Source: Sphingobacteriales bacterium
Lineage (GTDB): Bacteria > Bacteroidota > Bacteroidia > Chitinophagales > JADIYW01
DNA length: 64,000 nt
Direction of reading: 5' to 3'
Assembly (NCBI GenBank): GCA_016721245.1
Contig: JADKIQ010000009.1
Span: 1 to 64,000 of the forward strand
Below are positions 10,024 through 19,927 of this stretch, piece by piece; position 1 is the first letter of the stretch; each line of letters starts with the position of its first letter. A program made the position numbers and the translations under genes. Below the pieces are notes generated by a model. The model had not been told where the DNA came from. It ran no database searches and was given only the letters and a program-made list of their open reading frames with translations.

Positions 10024-10726
10024 ATGAAATCCATCATCTTCTATAATCTTTATCCTAAAAATCACTGGAAAGAGCTAACGCTCTTTCTATTGAGCAATGT
10101 GCCGCATGACACCATTGTTGTAAATGTAACGCTGGACCAGTTTGACAGGAATTTTCAGAAAAAGAGCTATCATAAAGATTCTTAAAAAATCCTAAGGTTA
10201 CAGAAATCTACCTTACAGATAATTCCCTTTCGGTGAAGTACCCGGCTTTGACAGAATGCGTAAAAGCACCGATCTATCTGATTACAGCATTTTAACCTAT
10301 CTGCACAGCAAAGGCGTAACAAAACCGACAATAAAAATATAACCGACTGGATAAAACTAATGCATTATTTTTTAACAGATAAATTTGACCTCTGCAAGGA
10401 AGTATTTTTAAAGAAGTATGTTTTATACGGAGTAAATCTATCAAATGAAAAATTGGATAAGCATAGCGTGATTATGGCCCAAATAAATTCTCAAAATTTC
10501 ATTATTCTGGAACAATTTTGTTTCGTAAATTTAGATTTAGTAAGAGATAAATTTATAAATACACCAATAGATTTGATTATTTTGGAATTGAAGGCTTTTT
10601 TGGAAAATTATGTTCCTATGAACAGGCTTATAATGCACATCATTCTAAAATTATAATGCAAAAGCCATTACACCGCCCTATCCCGAAGTATACTATAAAA
10701 GTAATATATTTGTATCTAAGCTCTAA
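10024..10726 (+). pseudogene. Decayed glycan-cluster protein (putative glycosyltransferase-like), frameshifted
   Basis: The ATG at 10024 gives MKSIIFYNLYPKNHWKELTL, then a stop after about 54 codons. Other frames continue: GFDRMRKSTDLSDYSILTYL, HSKGVTKPDNKNITDWIKLM, later FGIEGFFGKLCSYEQAYNAHH, and an end AKAITPPYPEVYYKS at about 10,650-10,700. The HSKGVTKP and DWxxLM blocks occur in a family of proteins found in polysaccharide loci whose exact activity I cannot name. At least four indels are needed to join the parts. The 250 bp that follow (10,727-10,975) are AT-rich, with nothing recognisable. Confidence 0.55.
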
Positions 10727-10975
10727 AAAATAAAATCGCCTGTAAATATCAACAACCTTTAAAAAAATATAATTATATTTGTTTGGCTAAAAGTTTGTTA
10801 TTTCTAATCGGTGGATTTTGATTAAAAATATTTACTAAAGAAAACACTCTGATTATAAGGATTATTTTCTATATAAAATTTACAGGAGATAATACATTTA
10901 ATTCAATTTTTTTATTTGCCTTTAATATTATTTATCAAGAATGGAGTTTCTAAGAATAATAATATAACCCACTAA

Positions 10976-12095
10976 ATGCTACACATAAAAATAGACAACA
11001 ACAGAGTATATGGGTTAGATATTTTGCGGTTTCTGGCAATATTTTTTGTGATATTCGGACATGCCTCTGATATTTTGCCGGAGAAATTGTCTAAAATACA
11101 TCAGAAAATATTACCCTTTGATGGGGTTACTATATTCTTTGTGTTAAGTGGCTTTCTTATTGGCAGCATTCTGATAAAAATAATTAACAGAACCGATTTT
11201 AAGACAAAAGATTTAATAAATTTCTGGACAAGGAGATGGATGAGAACATTGCCTGCCTATTATTTTACACTGCTATTACTGATTCTGCCAAGACTTGTTT
11301 TAGATGCTTCTTTCTATATCAGTTCTGTCTGGAAATACTTCTTCTTTTTACAAAATTTATATAATCAAAAGCTTGATTTTTTTCCGGAATCCTGGAGCCT
11401 TACGGTAGAAGAATGGTTTTACCTTGCTTTTCCTTTTTCTTTATATCTGTTGTTTAAACTATTTAACAACAAAAAGGCAGTAATACTTTATACAATAATT
11501 TCGTTTATTCTTTTTTCAATATTCATACGATTCCATATTTATCAAAATAATGAAACCATTGATAGTTTTTTGGGATTCTTATATCAGAAAAGTAGTCATT
11601 ACCAGATTAGACAGTCTGATGTTTGGAGTTTTAGGGGCTTATTTTGCCTTTTATCATCAAAACCTGTGGCTAAAACATAAAAACACATTGTTTTATATCG
11701 CCATATTTTCTTTTATATTAATCAGCATCATAATCCCTGGCACACCAAATGCCTATTTAAGCATATTTTACTTTACGCTTATTTCATTTTCCACCCTGCT
11801 TTCTTTGCCTTTTCTGAGTACTTTAAAAAATGGCTCGGGGAAGATCTACAAAGCTGTTACCATCACCAGCATCATATCATATTCCCTGTATCTTCTGAAT
11901 TTTTCTTTCATAAGAGAGTTTGTTATCGATGACATTATACACAATAAAATTTACTCCCGTTTGCAGTTAACTATTACTGTTACAACGTGTATTGATTATT
12001 TTACTTACTGGGTTCTGCTCTATGTGTTGTCTGTATGTATGTATAAATATATAGAACGCCCGATGATGAATTTAAGAGACAAGATTACTAAATAA
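10976..12095 (+). pseudogene. Acyltransferase family 3 membrane O-acyltransferase (OafA-like), one frameshift
   Basis: Integral membrane enzyme of about 372 aa that would O-acetylate a sugar. Motifs: LDILRFLAIFFVIFGH with the catalytic His near residue 29, FFVLSGFLIG, FWTRRWMRTLPAYY, SWSLTVEEWFYL and a C-terminal YKYIERPMM. About ten hydrophobic segments are visible. One extra T in the six-T run at 11,566-11,571 shifts the frame, and removing it joins the 5' and 3' parts exactly. This is the last gene in the run of indel-damaged genes. Confidence 0.85.
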
Positions 12096-12106
12096 AACAC
12101 AGTCTA

Positions 12107-12760
12107 ATGTTTAAGTTTTTAAAAAAGAAAAGAAAAGAAAAATCTGTTTTTAAGATTTTTACCTTTTACAACAGCCAAATAAACCCGGATATCCCTAAAT
12201 ATCAAAAAATGGTTTTTGATAAATTTGGCATCAGCATTAATCAAATAAAGGATGACGGAATCAACCATCCGGGATTTTTAAATGAAATCTGCAAAACTAC
12301 GCTCGATACCGATTATTTGATTTTCTTTGATATTGACTGCATTCCAACTAAAAAAGAATGGATTGTTCATTTACTGAATGAATTATTAGAAAGCAAAAAT
12401 ACTATTGTAGGTGCCGCGCAAACTGCCAATCATATTGACGATGCCAAAAACCTGTATATCTCTCCTTTTTTTGTAGGCATTTCCACCGATTTCCTTAAAA
12501 AGATGAATTATCCGGATGCTACTGCAAATTCCAAAATGGATGTCTGGCAGAATATTACAGAACAAGCTAAACTACACAACGGAAATTTAAAATACTGGTG
12601 GCCAACGCATATTGAAGAAGAAAAATGGTATTTGCATCATCCGGTACACAATAAATTCGGAATCGGAACAACTTACAACGACCTGATTTATCATGCATTT
12701 TTTTCTAGAGAAAATAATTCCGACGGATTCATCAATAAATGCAAATCAATTCTTGGGTAA
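12107..12760 (+). CDS. Glycosyltransferase-like protein of unknown family
   Basis: 217 aa soluble protein with a lysine-rich start. A central LIFFDIDCIPTKKEWI resembles the DxD nucleotide-sugar motif of GT-A enzymes. It is followed by VGAAQTANHI and a tryptophan/histidine-rich C-terminal half (YWWPTHIEEEKWYLHHPVH). I do not recognise a named family. Position between an acyltransferase and a GT2, 11 nt after the former, supports a role in the same polysaccharide. The next gene starts 1 nt after its stop. Confidence 0.6.
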   Translation: MFKFLKKKRKEKSVFKIFTFYNSQINPDIPKYQKMVFDKFGISINQIKDDGINHPGFLNEICKTTLDTDYLIFFDIDCIPTKKEWIVHLLNELLESKNTIVGAAQTANHIDDAKNLYISPFFVGISTDFLKKMNYPDATANSKMDVWQNITEQAKLHNGNLKYWWPTHIEEEKWYLHHPVHNKFGIGTTYNDLIYHAFFSRENNSDGFINKCKSILG

Positions 12761-12761
12761 T

Positions 12762-13718
12762 ATGCCTCGTGTATCAATCCTGATTCCTGCATACAACGCA
12801 GAGAGATTCATCGCCGGAACAATAGAATCTGTTTTAGATCAGACTTATACTGACTGGGAATTAATTATTGTAGATGATAAATCTTCTGACAACACCTTTC
12901 TAATTGCCAAACAGTTCGAATCCAAATATCCTGACAAGATAAGCGTATTTCAAAACGAAATCAATTTGGGTATGCTGCAAAACTGGAACAGAGGCATTGA
13001 ATTATGTAACAAAGAGCTTTTTGTAAAATTAGATGCCGATGACATCTGGCTTCCTTCGTTTCTGGAAAAATCCGTTGCGGTTCTGGATTCGCACCCTGAA
13101 GTGGGGATTGTTTTTACAAAATTTGTGAATATAGACGGATTGGATAACATCATCCCGGGATCTGAAATAAGTCTGCCTGATTTTGCTGTTGAGAAACCGT
13201 TCTCAACGATTCCCCTGGTTCAGCTCGGACAAGATAAAATGCTGCAGTACCAAATCCTAAGACAAGGACTGTCTGTTATGAGAAGAATAATCTTTGATAA
13301 AATCGGAAATTACAGATTTCTGCTGACTAAAGAAACACAGGCTGCAACTGACACCGAATTCTATTTCAGAATTGGTCTGCATTATTCAATCTTTTGCATC
13401 AATGAGACGCTGTATCGCTATAGAGTACATGAAACTTCTATCAGCAAAACAGATACAGACAATCAGCTATCCAGCAAAAAAATGTACGAAACAAAAATGT
13501 GCATTCTCAATTATTATTATCAGCAAGAAAAAATAAACACCCCTTTCTATAAAAATAATGTTGCTCAAATACAATTTAACTACAATCTCTTCTTGATTCA
13601 AAAGTTCAGAAAAGAAAAAAACATCCGAAAAACATTATCCATATTGTTTAAAACATTACTTTTATCACCAGTAAAGACAATTACATTTTACTTCAAACGG
13701 TACCAAGAAAGTGAATAA
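12762..13718 (+). CDS. Family 2 glycosyltransferase
   Basis: 318 aa from the ATG at 12,762. A longer frame reaches upstream into the previous gene, but the conserved start MPRVSILIPAYNAERFI begins here. GT-A motifs: VDDKSSDNT near residue 40, KLDADDIWLP (DxD, metal and nucleotide sugar) near 95, and a late ETQAATDTEFYFRIGL block that supplies the catalytic acidic residue. Cytoplasmic enzyme that adds one sugar to the growing chain. Its donor cannot be inferred. It overlaps the next gene by 8 nt. Confidence 0.9.
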   Translation: MPRVSILIPAYNAERFIAGTIESVLDQTYTDWELIIVDDKSSDNTFLIAKQFESKYPDKISVFQNEINLGMLQNWNRGIELCNKELFVKLDADDIWLPSFLEKSVAVLDSHPEVGIVFTKFVNIDGLDNIIPGSEISLPDFAVEKPFSTIPLVQLGQDKMLQYQILRQGLSVMRRIIFDKIGNYRFLLTKETQAATDTEFYFRIGLHYSIFCINETLYRYRVHETSISKTDTDNQLSSKKMYETKMCILNYYYQQEKINTPFYKNNVAQIQFNYNLFLIQKFRKEKNIRKTLSILFKTLLLSPVKTITFYFKRYQESE

Positions 13719-14607
13719 ACCAAAAATAAAAGTTGGCTTTTGTGTAGCATATGACTGGGAATTATTAAAAAATTCCATCCCCCGCGTTTACAATGCTGCA
13801 GATACCATATGCTTATCTATAGATAAAAACCGAACCAGCTGGTCCGGGAAAAAATATGATTTTGATGAATCTGCTTTTCAGGATTTTATTACACGAATTG
13901 ACATACAGCAGAAAATAAAAATTTATGAAGACAATTTCAGTTTGCCTGATTTATCTTCCATCGAAAATGACAACCGGCAGCGAAATATGATGGCTGACTT
14001 TCTGGGGAAGGGCGGATGGCATATTCAGGTAGACTCTGATGAATATTTTCTGGATTTTGAGGGTTTTGTCAATTACCTGACGAATCATTTTCCAGACCCC
14101 GATACCATAAAACCAATCAATGTTTGCTGTAACTGGGTCTCGCTTATTAAGAGAACCGAAAACGGATTTCTCTATGTAAACAACAGCTCCTCACAGCTGG
14201 AGACCATGCCTTTTGCCACAAACTTCACCGTTTATAAAAATGCACGCCGTACTGACTCCTTCAACCATATAAGCCCCTTTTTTGTAATCCATGAAACATG
14301 GGCAAGAGGGGAAGAAGAACTGGAAAATAAATTATCAAGCTGGGGACATGATGCAGATTTTGGAAATAAAGAAAGTTATTTAAAATTATGGAAAGCGATT
14401 GATGTTTATAATTATCAGTATATCTCCAATTTTCATCCTTTAAAGAGTACGGTGTGGCAGAAATTAGGTTACTGTGATGGAAAAAACATTGAAGAGTTTA
14501 TCGTAAATTTAAGAACAAAGAAATCTCTGCATCTTGACAGTAAATCACTTTTTTGGATTAACAATAGGAACTGGCAGAGGCTGAAATTCTTATTTAACAA
14601 GGATTAA
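13711..14607 (+). CDS. Putative glycosyltransferase of a GT-A-like fold
   Basis: 298 aa, with GTG at 13,711 as start. No familiar GT2 opening, but IQVDSDEYFLDFEGF near residue 110 has the acidic DxDE pattern of a sugar-nucleotide site. FVIHETWARGEEELENKLSSWGHDADF near residue 195 resembles the C-terminal part of glycosyltransferase-like proteins in O-antigen loci. The overlap with the upstream GT2 indicates a shared transcript. Function is inferred from context only. Confidence 0.65.
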   Translation: MNKPKIKVGFCVAYDWELLKNSIPRVYNAADTICLSIDKNRTSWSGKKYDFDESAFQDFITRIDIQQKIKIYEDNFSLPDLSSIENDNRQRNMMADFLGKGGWHIQVDSDEYFLDFEGFVNYLTNHFPDPDTIKPINVCCNWVSLIKRTENGFLYVNNSSSQLETMPFATNFTVYKNARRTDSFNHISPFFVIHETWARGEEELENKLSSWGHDADFGNKESYLKLWKAIDVYNYQYISNFHPLKSTVWQKLGYCDGKNIEEFIVNLRTKKSLHLDSKSLFWINNRNWQRLKFLFNKD

Positions 14608-14626
14608 AATAACCAAACACAACCAC

Positions 14627-15185
14627 ATGTTTTACAAAATAAAAAAATACATCAATGACTGGAATGCAGAAAGAGAGTTTCGCAAGATAGCACCAGCTCT
14701 GAATAAAGATGCCGAGGGTTTAAATGCAACAGAACTTATAGAGCTCATATACGGAGATAAATGGAGACGTTTTTTCTGGATAAAACAAATCCGTTACGAA
14801 ATCGAATCGCTCTGCAAAATTATTGAAAAAAACAGGGAGGATGGGAGGCGCTTAACAAAAGAAAACCAAACATTAGAACTCATCAGGGTATTCCCACCAG
14901 GATCTTAACAGCGTTAAACAAATACTGAATGGAAGAAAAATCGATTTCTTATTTATTGACGGTGACCACACGTATGATGGCGTAAAAAAAGACGTAGAAT
15001 TATACACACCTTTGGTGGCAGAAGACGGATTTATTGCCATGCACGATATCGCCAAACATCCGGTGTCATGGAATGTAGAAGTAGATAAATGCTGGAATGA
15101 AATAAAAAACAACTACAGATACGAAGAATATATCGAAAACGTTAACCAAGGCTGGGCTGGTATCGGCCTGTTGTATAAATCTTAA
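14627..15185 (+). pseudogene. SAM methyltransferase (CmcI/Methyltransf_24-like) lacking its SAM-binding core
   Basis: Reads through an N-terminal helical region (KIKKYINDWNAEREFRKIAP, then ELIYGDKWRRFFWIKQIRYE and LCKIIEKNRED), then jumps straight to GRRLTKENQTLELIR, and after a one-base frame change near 14,889-14,892 to SHQDLNSVKQILNGRKIDFL with FIDGDHTYDGVKKDVELY. The glycine-rich SAM loop expected between IIEKNRED and the middle strand (about 55-60 residues, usually with LEIG) is absent. The C-terminal MHDIAKHP is intact. Internal deletion plus frameshift make it inactive as read, unless this is an assembly fault. Confidence 0.7.
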
Positions 15186-15190
15186 CTCGA

Positions 15191-16000
15191 TTGATTTCTG
15201 TAATAATTATAAACTATAACACGTTTACACTTACTAAAAAGTGTATAGAATCTGTTTATCATTTCACAAAAAACATTGAATTTGAAATCATTTTAGTGGA
15301 TAATGCCTCCGTTGAATGCGACGCTCAGATTTTTAAGTCATTATTCCCGGATATACGCCTTATAAAGAACGACAACAATGTCGGATTTGCAAAAGGAAAC
15401 AATATTGGTATAGAACAAGCATCGGGCGAATTTATCTTACTATTGAACAGCGACATAGAGCTAACAGAAAATTCCATACAAATCTGTGCTGATTTTTTGA
15501 AAAGACATAAGGATGCTGGGGTCGTGTCCCCTATGCTTACCTACCCTGACGGAACCATACAAAGTGTTGGCCAACGCTTTCCTTCTGTTAAATATCAGCT
15601 CTTTGAACTGTTTCGCCTTCAAAAACTGGTTTCAAAGGAAAAGGCTGGCAGGCTGTTATTGGGCTCCTTCTTTAACTATCAGACCAACACAGAAGTGGAC
15701 TGGGTTTGGGGTGCTTTCTTTCTCTTTAAAAAAGAAATCTTATTAAAATTGCCGGGGCAAAAGCTGGATGACTCTTACTTTATGTACTATGAAGACATGC
15801 AATGGTGTATTGATATTAAAAAACTTGGTTATAAAATTTTGTATCTTGCTGATACAAAAGCCATACACCATATGGGAGGAAGTTCCGGCCAGAAAAGCGA
15901 AATGATGCGAAAAAACGGTGAACTATTTTTAGAGAGAAACTTCTCTCCTCTTAAGATTAAATGTATAAAATTGTTGCAAAATCTACTAAAAACAAGATAA
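15191..16000 (+). CDS. Family 2 glycosyltransferase (rhamnosyltransferase-like)
   Basis: 269 aa. The start codon is TTG at 15,191, which places ISVIIINYNTFTLTKKC at the N-terminus as in the family. Motifs: VDNASVECD, FAKGNNIGIEQASGEFILLLNSDIEL (DxD variant NSD), DWVWGAFFLFKKEIL and YEDMQWCIDIKKLGY. This arrangement is usual for WbbL-like dTDP-rhamnose or related hexosyltransferases, but donor specificity cannot be read from the motifs. No membrane segment is visible. Confidence 0.9.
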   Translation: MISVIIINYNTFTLTKKCIESVYHFTKNIEFEIILVDNASVECDAQIFKSLFPDIRLIKNDNNVGFAKGNNIGIEQASGEFILLLNSDIELTENSIQICADFLKRHKDAGVVSPMLTYPDGTIQSVGQRFPSVKYQLFELFRLQKLVSKEKAGRLLLGSFFNYQTNTEVDWVWGAFFLFKKEILLKLPGQKLDDSYFMYYEDMQWCIDIKKLGYKILYLADTKAIHHMGGSSGQKSEMMRKNGELFLERNFSPLKIKCIKLLQNLLKTR

Positions 16001-16119
16001 TTTATTCAACTTTGTGGCTTATTTCATTATCAGAAGTGGCTGGCATAGAATAAACGGCAGCAGGATGATACTGAAAACACCAATTATACCATTATATTTC
16101 GATTCGTAAAAAACTAATA

Positions 16120-17046
16120 ATGACATCAGAAAAAACAAACCTTCAGAAAATAAAATCATTCCTGTATAACTTTAAAATATTTGCCTATTTTCTTGATATC
16201 CGGAAAAACTATATAGATAATAGAATCCGGATTGAAAATGAAAAGAGAGACGTCCTGTGGCAATCTAAGTTCAAAGATGGAAACACTTCTTTTACAATGC
16301 AGCTTCAGGACAACATCTCTATAAACCTGTATAAAAACAGCCTTTTGTCCAAACTAATCTTTGAAGGAAACTTTGAATTAAATGAAATCGCTTTTTTAAA
16401 AAAAATACTGAAGAAAGACGATTACTTTATTGATATCGGTGCCAACATAGGGTTGTTCTCCATTTATGCATCCGGCATTATCGGAGAAAACGGGAAGATA
16501 ATTACATTTGAACCCTCTCCTGCTACATTTTCAAGGCTTAAAGAAAATATAGAATTAAATAAGTTTAAAAATGTTGAAATAAGAAACATCGGAATCTCCG
16601 ATAAAAAAGGAGAATTAACGTTGAATATTTCAGAATCCGGACACGATGCCTGGGATACTTTTGCGCCTAACATTAACAAGAAAATGTTTAATAAAAGTAC
16701 TACGGTTCCGGTGCACACACTGGATGATGAGTTAATGGAAATTGATAAAGAAAAGATTGCTCTGGTAAAGATAGATGTGGAAGGCTGGGAAAAATTTGTA
16801 TTAAATGGCGCTAAAGAATTTCTGACAAAATTTGAACCTGTTTTGATGGTAGAGTTTACCGAGAGTAATACAGAAGCCGCAGGTTACAATGTATTAGAAA
16901 TCTATGACATCATGCATAGTCTCGGCTACCAGTGGTATAAATATGTAAACGGGAGTTTAATACCGGAAAAAAGAAATAAAAGATACATTTATGACAATCT
17001 GATTGCCATAAAAAACCTGCAAAAGGTCAGAAACAGATTAGCATAA
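16120..17046 (+). CDS. FkbM family SAM-dependent methyltransferase
   Basis: 308 aa. SAM loop DYFIDIGANIGLFSIYAS near residue 105-122, FEPSPATFSRLKENIELN as the second strand, then VPVHTLDDEL and the family-defining KIDVEGWEKFVLNGAKEFL with LMVEFTESN. FkbM enzymes O-methylate sugars or polyketides. Here a sugar of the chain is the likely substrate. A 120-bp AT-rich gap separates it from the upstream glycosyltransferase. Confidence 0.9.
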   Translation: MTSEKTNLQKIKSFLYNFKIFAYFLDIRKNYIDNRIRIENEKRDVLWQSKFKDGNTSFTMQLQDNISINLYKNSLLSKLIFEGNFELNEIAFLKKILKKDDYFIDIGANIGLFSIYASGIIGENGKIITFEPSPATFSRLKENIELNKFKNVEIRNIGISDKKGELTLNISESGHDAWDTFAPNINKKMFNKSTTVPVHTLDDELMEIDKEKIALVKIDVEGWEKFVLNGAKEFLTKFEPVLMVEFTESNTEAAGYNVLEIYDIMHSLGYQWYKYVNGSLIPEKRNKRYIYDNLIAIKNLQKVRNRLA

Positions 17047-17062
17047 AAGAGAATGTTGCTGT

Positions 17063-17821
17063 ATGAAAAAAATTTCAATCATAACCATTAACAAAAATAA
17101 TGCAGTAGGATTAGAAAAGACCATACAATCTGTAATCTCTCAAAGTTATACGAATATTGAATATATAATTGTTGACGGTGCTTCAAGGGATGGAAGTGTG
17201 GATGTTATTAAGAAATATGCCGATTCTATTTCAGGCTTTATAAGTGAAACGGACAACGGACTGTATAATGCCATGAATAAAGGAATAAAAATGGCAAGTG
17301 GCGATTATATTTTTTTCTTAAACAGCGGAGATATTGCTTACAGCAACAATATCATTCAGAAAGTGGCAGACAACCTGGATAATAATGATGTTGTTTTCGG
17401 AAACACCTCCTATATTAAAAACACAAAGATTATTAAGAATCCGGCAACTCCTGTTGTAGAATACTACAAAAGATACCAGCACGACATTCCGCCACAACCG
17501 GCACTCTTTGTAAAAAGAGAACTCTTCTCCAAAGTAAATAATTTTGACGAATCCTACCGAATCATTGCCGATGTCGTCTTTGTTTCAAGGCTGTTTTCTG
17601 ATAAAAATCTTGCCTATAAACATATCGATGAAATTATATCGATATTTGATACTACAGGAATCAGTTCTCAACATGCCAATCAGGAGATGATATATCTGGA
17701 ACGAAGAAGATTCATAGAAACTGAATTTCCACAATATTTGCAGGAGTTTGAGAAAGTTTATCAAAAAAGCTTTCTGTCTAAATTAAAGAAACGTATTTCC
17801 GGGCGTTTATTCATCCTGTAA
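17063..17821 (+). CDS. Family 2 glycosyltransferase
   Basis: 252 aa. MKKISIITINKNNAVGLEKTIQSV opening (in two parts), then VDGASRDGSVDVIKKY, SETDNGLYNAMNKGIKMASGDY and FLNSGDIAYSN. The SxxDxGxYDAMNKG block marks the subgroup of GT2 enzymes (WcaA/WcaE-like) common in colanic-acid and O-antigen loci. It starts 16 nt after the FkbM gene. Intact. Confidence 0.9.
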   Translation: MKKISIITINKNNAVGLEKTIQSVISQSYTNIEYIIVDGASRDGSVDVIKKYADSISGFISETDNGLYNAMNKGIKMASGDYIFFLNSGDIAYSNNIIQKVADNLDNNDVVFGNTSYIKNTKIIKNPATPVVEYYKRYQHDIPPQPALFVKRELFSKVNNFDESYRIIADVVFVSRLFSDKNLAYKHIDEIISIFDTTGISSQHANQEMIYLERRRFIETEFPQYLQEFEKVYQKSFLSKLKKRISGRLFIL

Positions 17822-17836
17822 TTATCTATATCTGCC

Positions 17837-18739
17837 GTGCTGATCTCGATTGTCATACCAACCAAAAACAGAAATGAGATACTTTTAGAATCACTGGATG
17901 ATGCCATAAAATCTATTGAAAACTTTGATGCGGAAATAATTGTGGTAAATGACGGTGTAGCCATTAAAGAATTTCCGTCATGCAAAAAAGTGACTCTGCT
18001 GGAGAATCATCAACGCGGTGTTTCTGCAGCCAGAAACAAAGGTGCAAAAGCAGCAAAAGGCGATGTGCTATATTTTATCGATGATGATATGAGTATTACT
18101 CCTGAGTCACTTTTAATTATTCAAAATCTGTATGAACAAAAAATGCTGGAGCACTCCTGTTTCAATCTCAACTGGGTTTATCCAGCAAAACTGCAGGAAA
18201 CTTTAAAAGTAAAAAAAATAGGTCGTTATATCTTACACTCCAGCTATCATACGCTGGAAGGAAGAATGCACACAAAAATAAATCCTGCTCTGCAAATTAA
18301 TGAAGCCGGAGGGGTGGCAAGTTGTTCGTTCTGTATTTCTGCCGTTAATTTTGAAAAAATAAACGGATACAATGAAAAAATTTTATTTCAGGGCGAAGAT
18401 ATTGATATCGCTTTGAGGCTTCAGAGAAACAACATTGCAACAAAAATCATAACGAAAATAACCTGTTTTCACAATCAGAAAGACAGGTTGGAAATTGATG
18501 AATATCTGGACAGAATTTACAGAGGCTATACCTCACAGTCCAATGCTGATATGATAGATATGTCTGCTATAAAACAGCATTTGTTAAGCATCCTGTTGCC
18601 TTTTTTTCCTGTTATAAAATTTGTGTATAATAAAATACCTAACCTGCCTTTTTTTGACAAGCTTAGCTTTCGTCTAATTGGATTATTGTCATCGATTACA
18701 TATCTTAAAGCAATTAAAGAAACAAAAAGGAATACATAG
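17837..18739 (+). CDS. Family 2 glycosyltransferase
   Basis: 300 aa with GTG start at 17,837, chosen because LISIVIPTKNRNEILLE must be N-terminal. GT-A motifs: AEIIVVNDGVA, RGVSAARNKGAKAAKGDVLYFIDDDM (DDD metal site) and LFQGEDIDIALRLQRN. The C-terminal hydrophobic stretch LLSILLPFFPVIKFVY could sit at the membrane surface. Followed by a 115-bp AT-rich gap with nothing recognisable. Confidence 0.88.
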   Translation: MLISIVIPTKNRNEILLESLDDAIKSIENFDAEIIVVNDGVAIKEFPSCKKVTLLENHQRGVSAARNKGAKAAKGDVLYFIDDDMSITPESLLIIQNLYEQKMLEHSCFNLNWVYPAKLQETLKVKKIGRYILHSSYHTLEGRMHTKINPALQINEAGGVASCSFCISAVNFEKINGYNEKILFQGEDIDIALRLQRNNIATKIITKITCFHNQKDRLEIDEYLDRIYRGYTSQSNADMIDMSAIKQHLLSILLPFFPVIKFVYNKIPNLPFFDKLSFRLIGLLSSITYLKAIKETKRNT

Positions 18740-18854
18740 CGATAAAATTGTAATGATTACATTTTAATGGTAACTTTACAATGCTAATTTTCGGAAAATA
18801 TTATCGTTTATAATTTTTCTTTATAATTCAGCCTGTTCATAAAAACAAAAATTA

Positions 18855-19778
18855 ATGACTGTTTCCATAATAATACCAACTTATAACGGATCAAATAAAA
18901 TCTGCAACATTCTTCATAGTTTAGAAAAACAGACAGTTAAACCTGATGAGATAATTGTAGTGGTGGATGGTTCTACAGATAACACCATGGAAGTATTAAC
19001 TAAAACAGTTTTCAATCTTCCGCAGTTAAAAATCATAGAACAAAGTAATAAAGGCAGAGCAGCTGTAAGAAACAGAGGCGCCAGCGAGGCTGGCGGTGAG
19101 ATTTTGATATTTTTGGATGATGATATGATTGCCTATCCGAATCTTGTTGAAGAGCATATAAATTTTCATACACATCACGCCGCCTCAGTTTGTGTCGGAA
19201 TTTTAATTCCAAATGACACTATAACAGAAACGGATTATGGAAGATACAGGGTCTGGCTCAACGACCAATGGAATAAACAGATAGATACTAGTGAAGATAT
19301 CGTATTGTTAGAATACCCGTATATCTGTGCAGCAAATTTCAGCCTGCACAAAACACAATTTATCAATATAGGACGCTTTGATGAACGATTAAATGATGCG
19401 GAAGACTATGATCTTGCAGTAAGATTTAAAAATGAAAAAACAAGTCTCTATATAAATAAAAAGTCTATTGTAATCAACAATGATTCAGATGCTATTCTCA
19501 ATTGTACCAATACCATTAAAAGACAACGTCAATATAAGTTCTATCACCAAAAATTAATTGAAATAAAACCGGAAATACATAAAGGCGGTATTCGTGAAGT
19601 TGTATTGCCCAATATTTTTAAAACATTTATTTATAAAAGTATTTTTTGTAACCAATGGATGATAGATGCTGTAGACAAGGAACGACTTCTTTTTCTTCCT
19701 GAAAAAATACGATTCAAAATTTACGATGCGGTTGTGACGGCAAATGGTGTATTATTTCCAAACATAGTAAAGCTATAG
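18855..19778 (+). CDS. Family 2 glycosyltransferase
   Basis: 307 aa. MTVSIIIPTYNGSNKIC, VVDGSTDNT, GRAAVRNRGASEAGGEILIF and FLDDDMIAYPN identify the GT-A fold and the DxD site. FDERLNDAEDYDLAVRFK provides the late acidic motif. It resembles the gene just upstream in layout (RxxAARNxG followed by DDDM), so the two may be old paralogues. Acceptor unknown. Confidence 0.88.
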   Translation: MTVSIIIPTYNGSNKICNILHSLEKQTVKPDEIIVVVDGSTDNTMEVLTKTVFNLPQLKIIEQSNKGRAAVRNRGASEAGGEILIFLDDDMIAYPNLVEEHINFHTHHAASVCVGILIPNDTITETDYGRYRVWLNDQWNKQIDTSEDIVLLEYPYICAANFSLHKTQFINIGRFDERLNDAEDYDLAVRFKNEKTSLYINKKSIVINNDSDAILNCTNTIKRQRQYKFYHQKLIEIKPEIHKGGIREVVLPNIFKTFIYKSIFCNQWMIDAVDKERLLFLPEKIRFKIYDAVVTANGVLFPNIVKL

Positions 19779-19927
19779 AATTCCTGTAATTATCTATTGT
19801 AAAATTCATTTTCAGAACAACCCATTCTTGTATAAAACTAATTTGCACCATATATTTACAATAAAAATCACACCTACTGAAAGCATCCAAAAAAAATATC
19901 ACCTATTTTATCTCTGATATTAATAAG

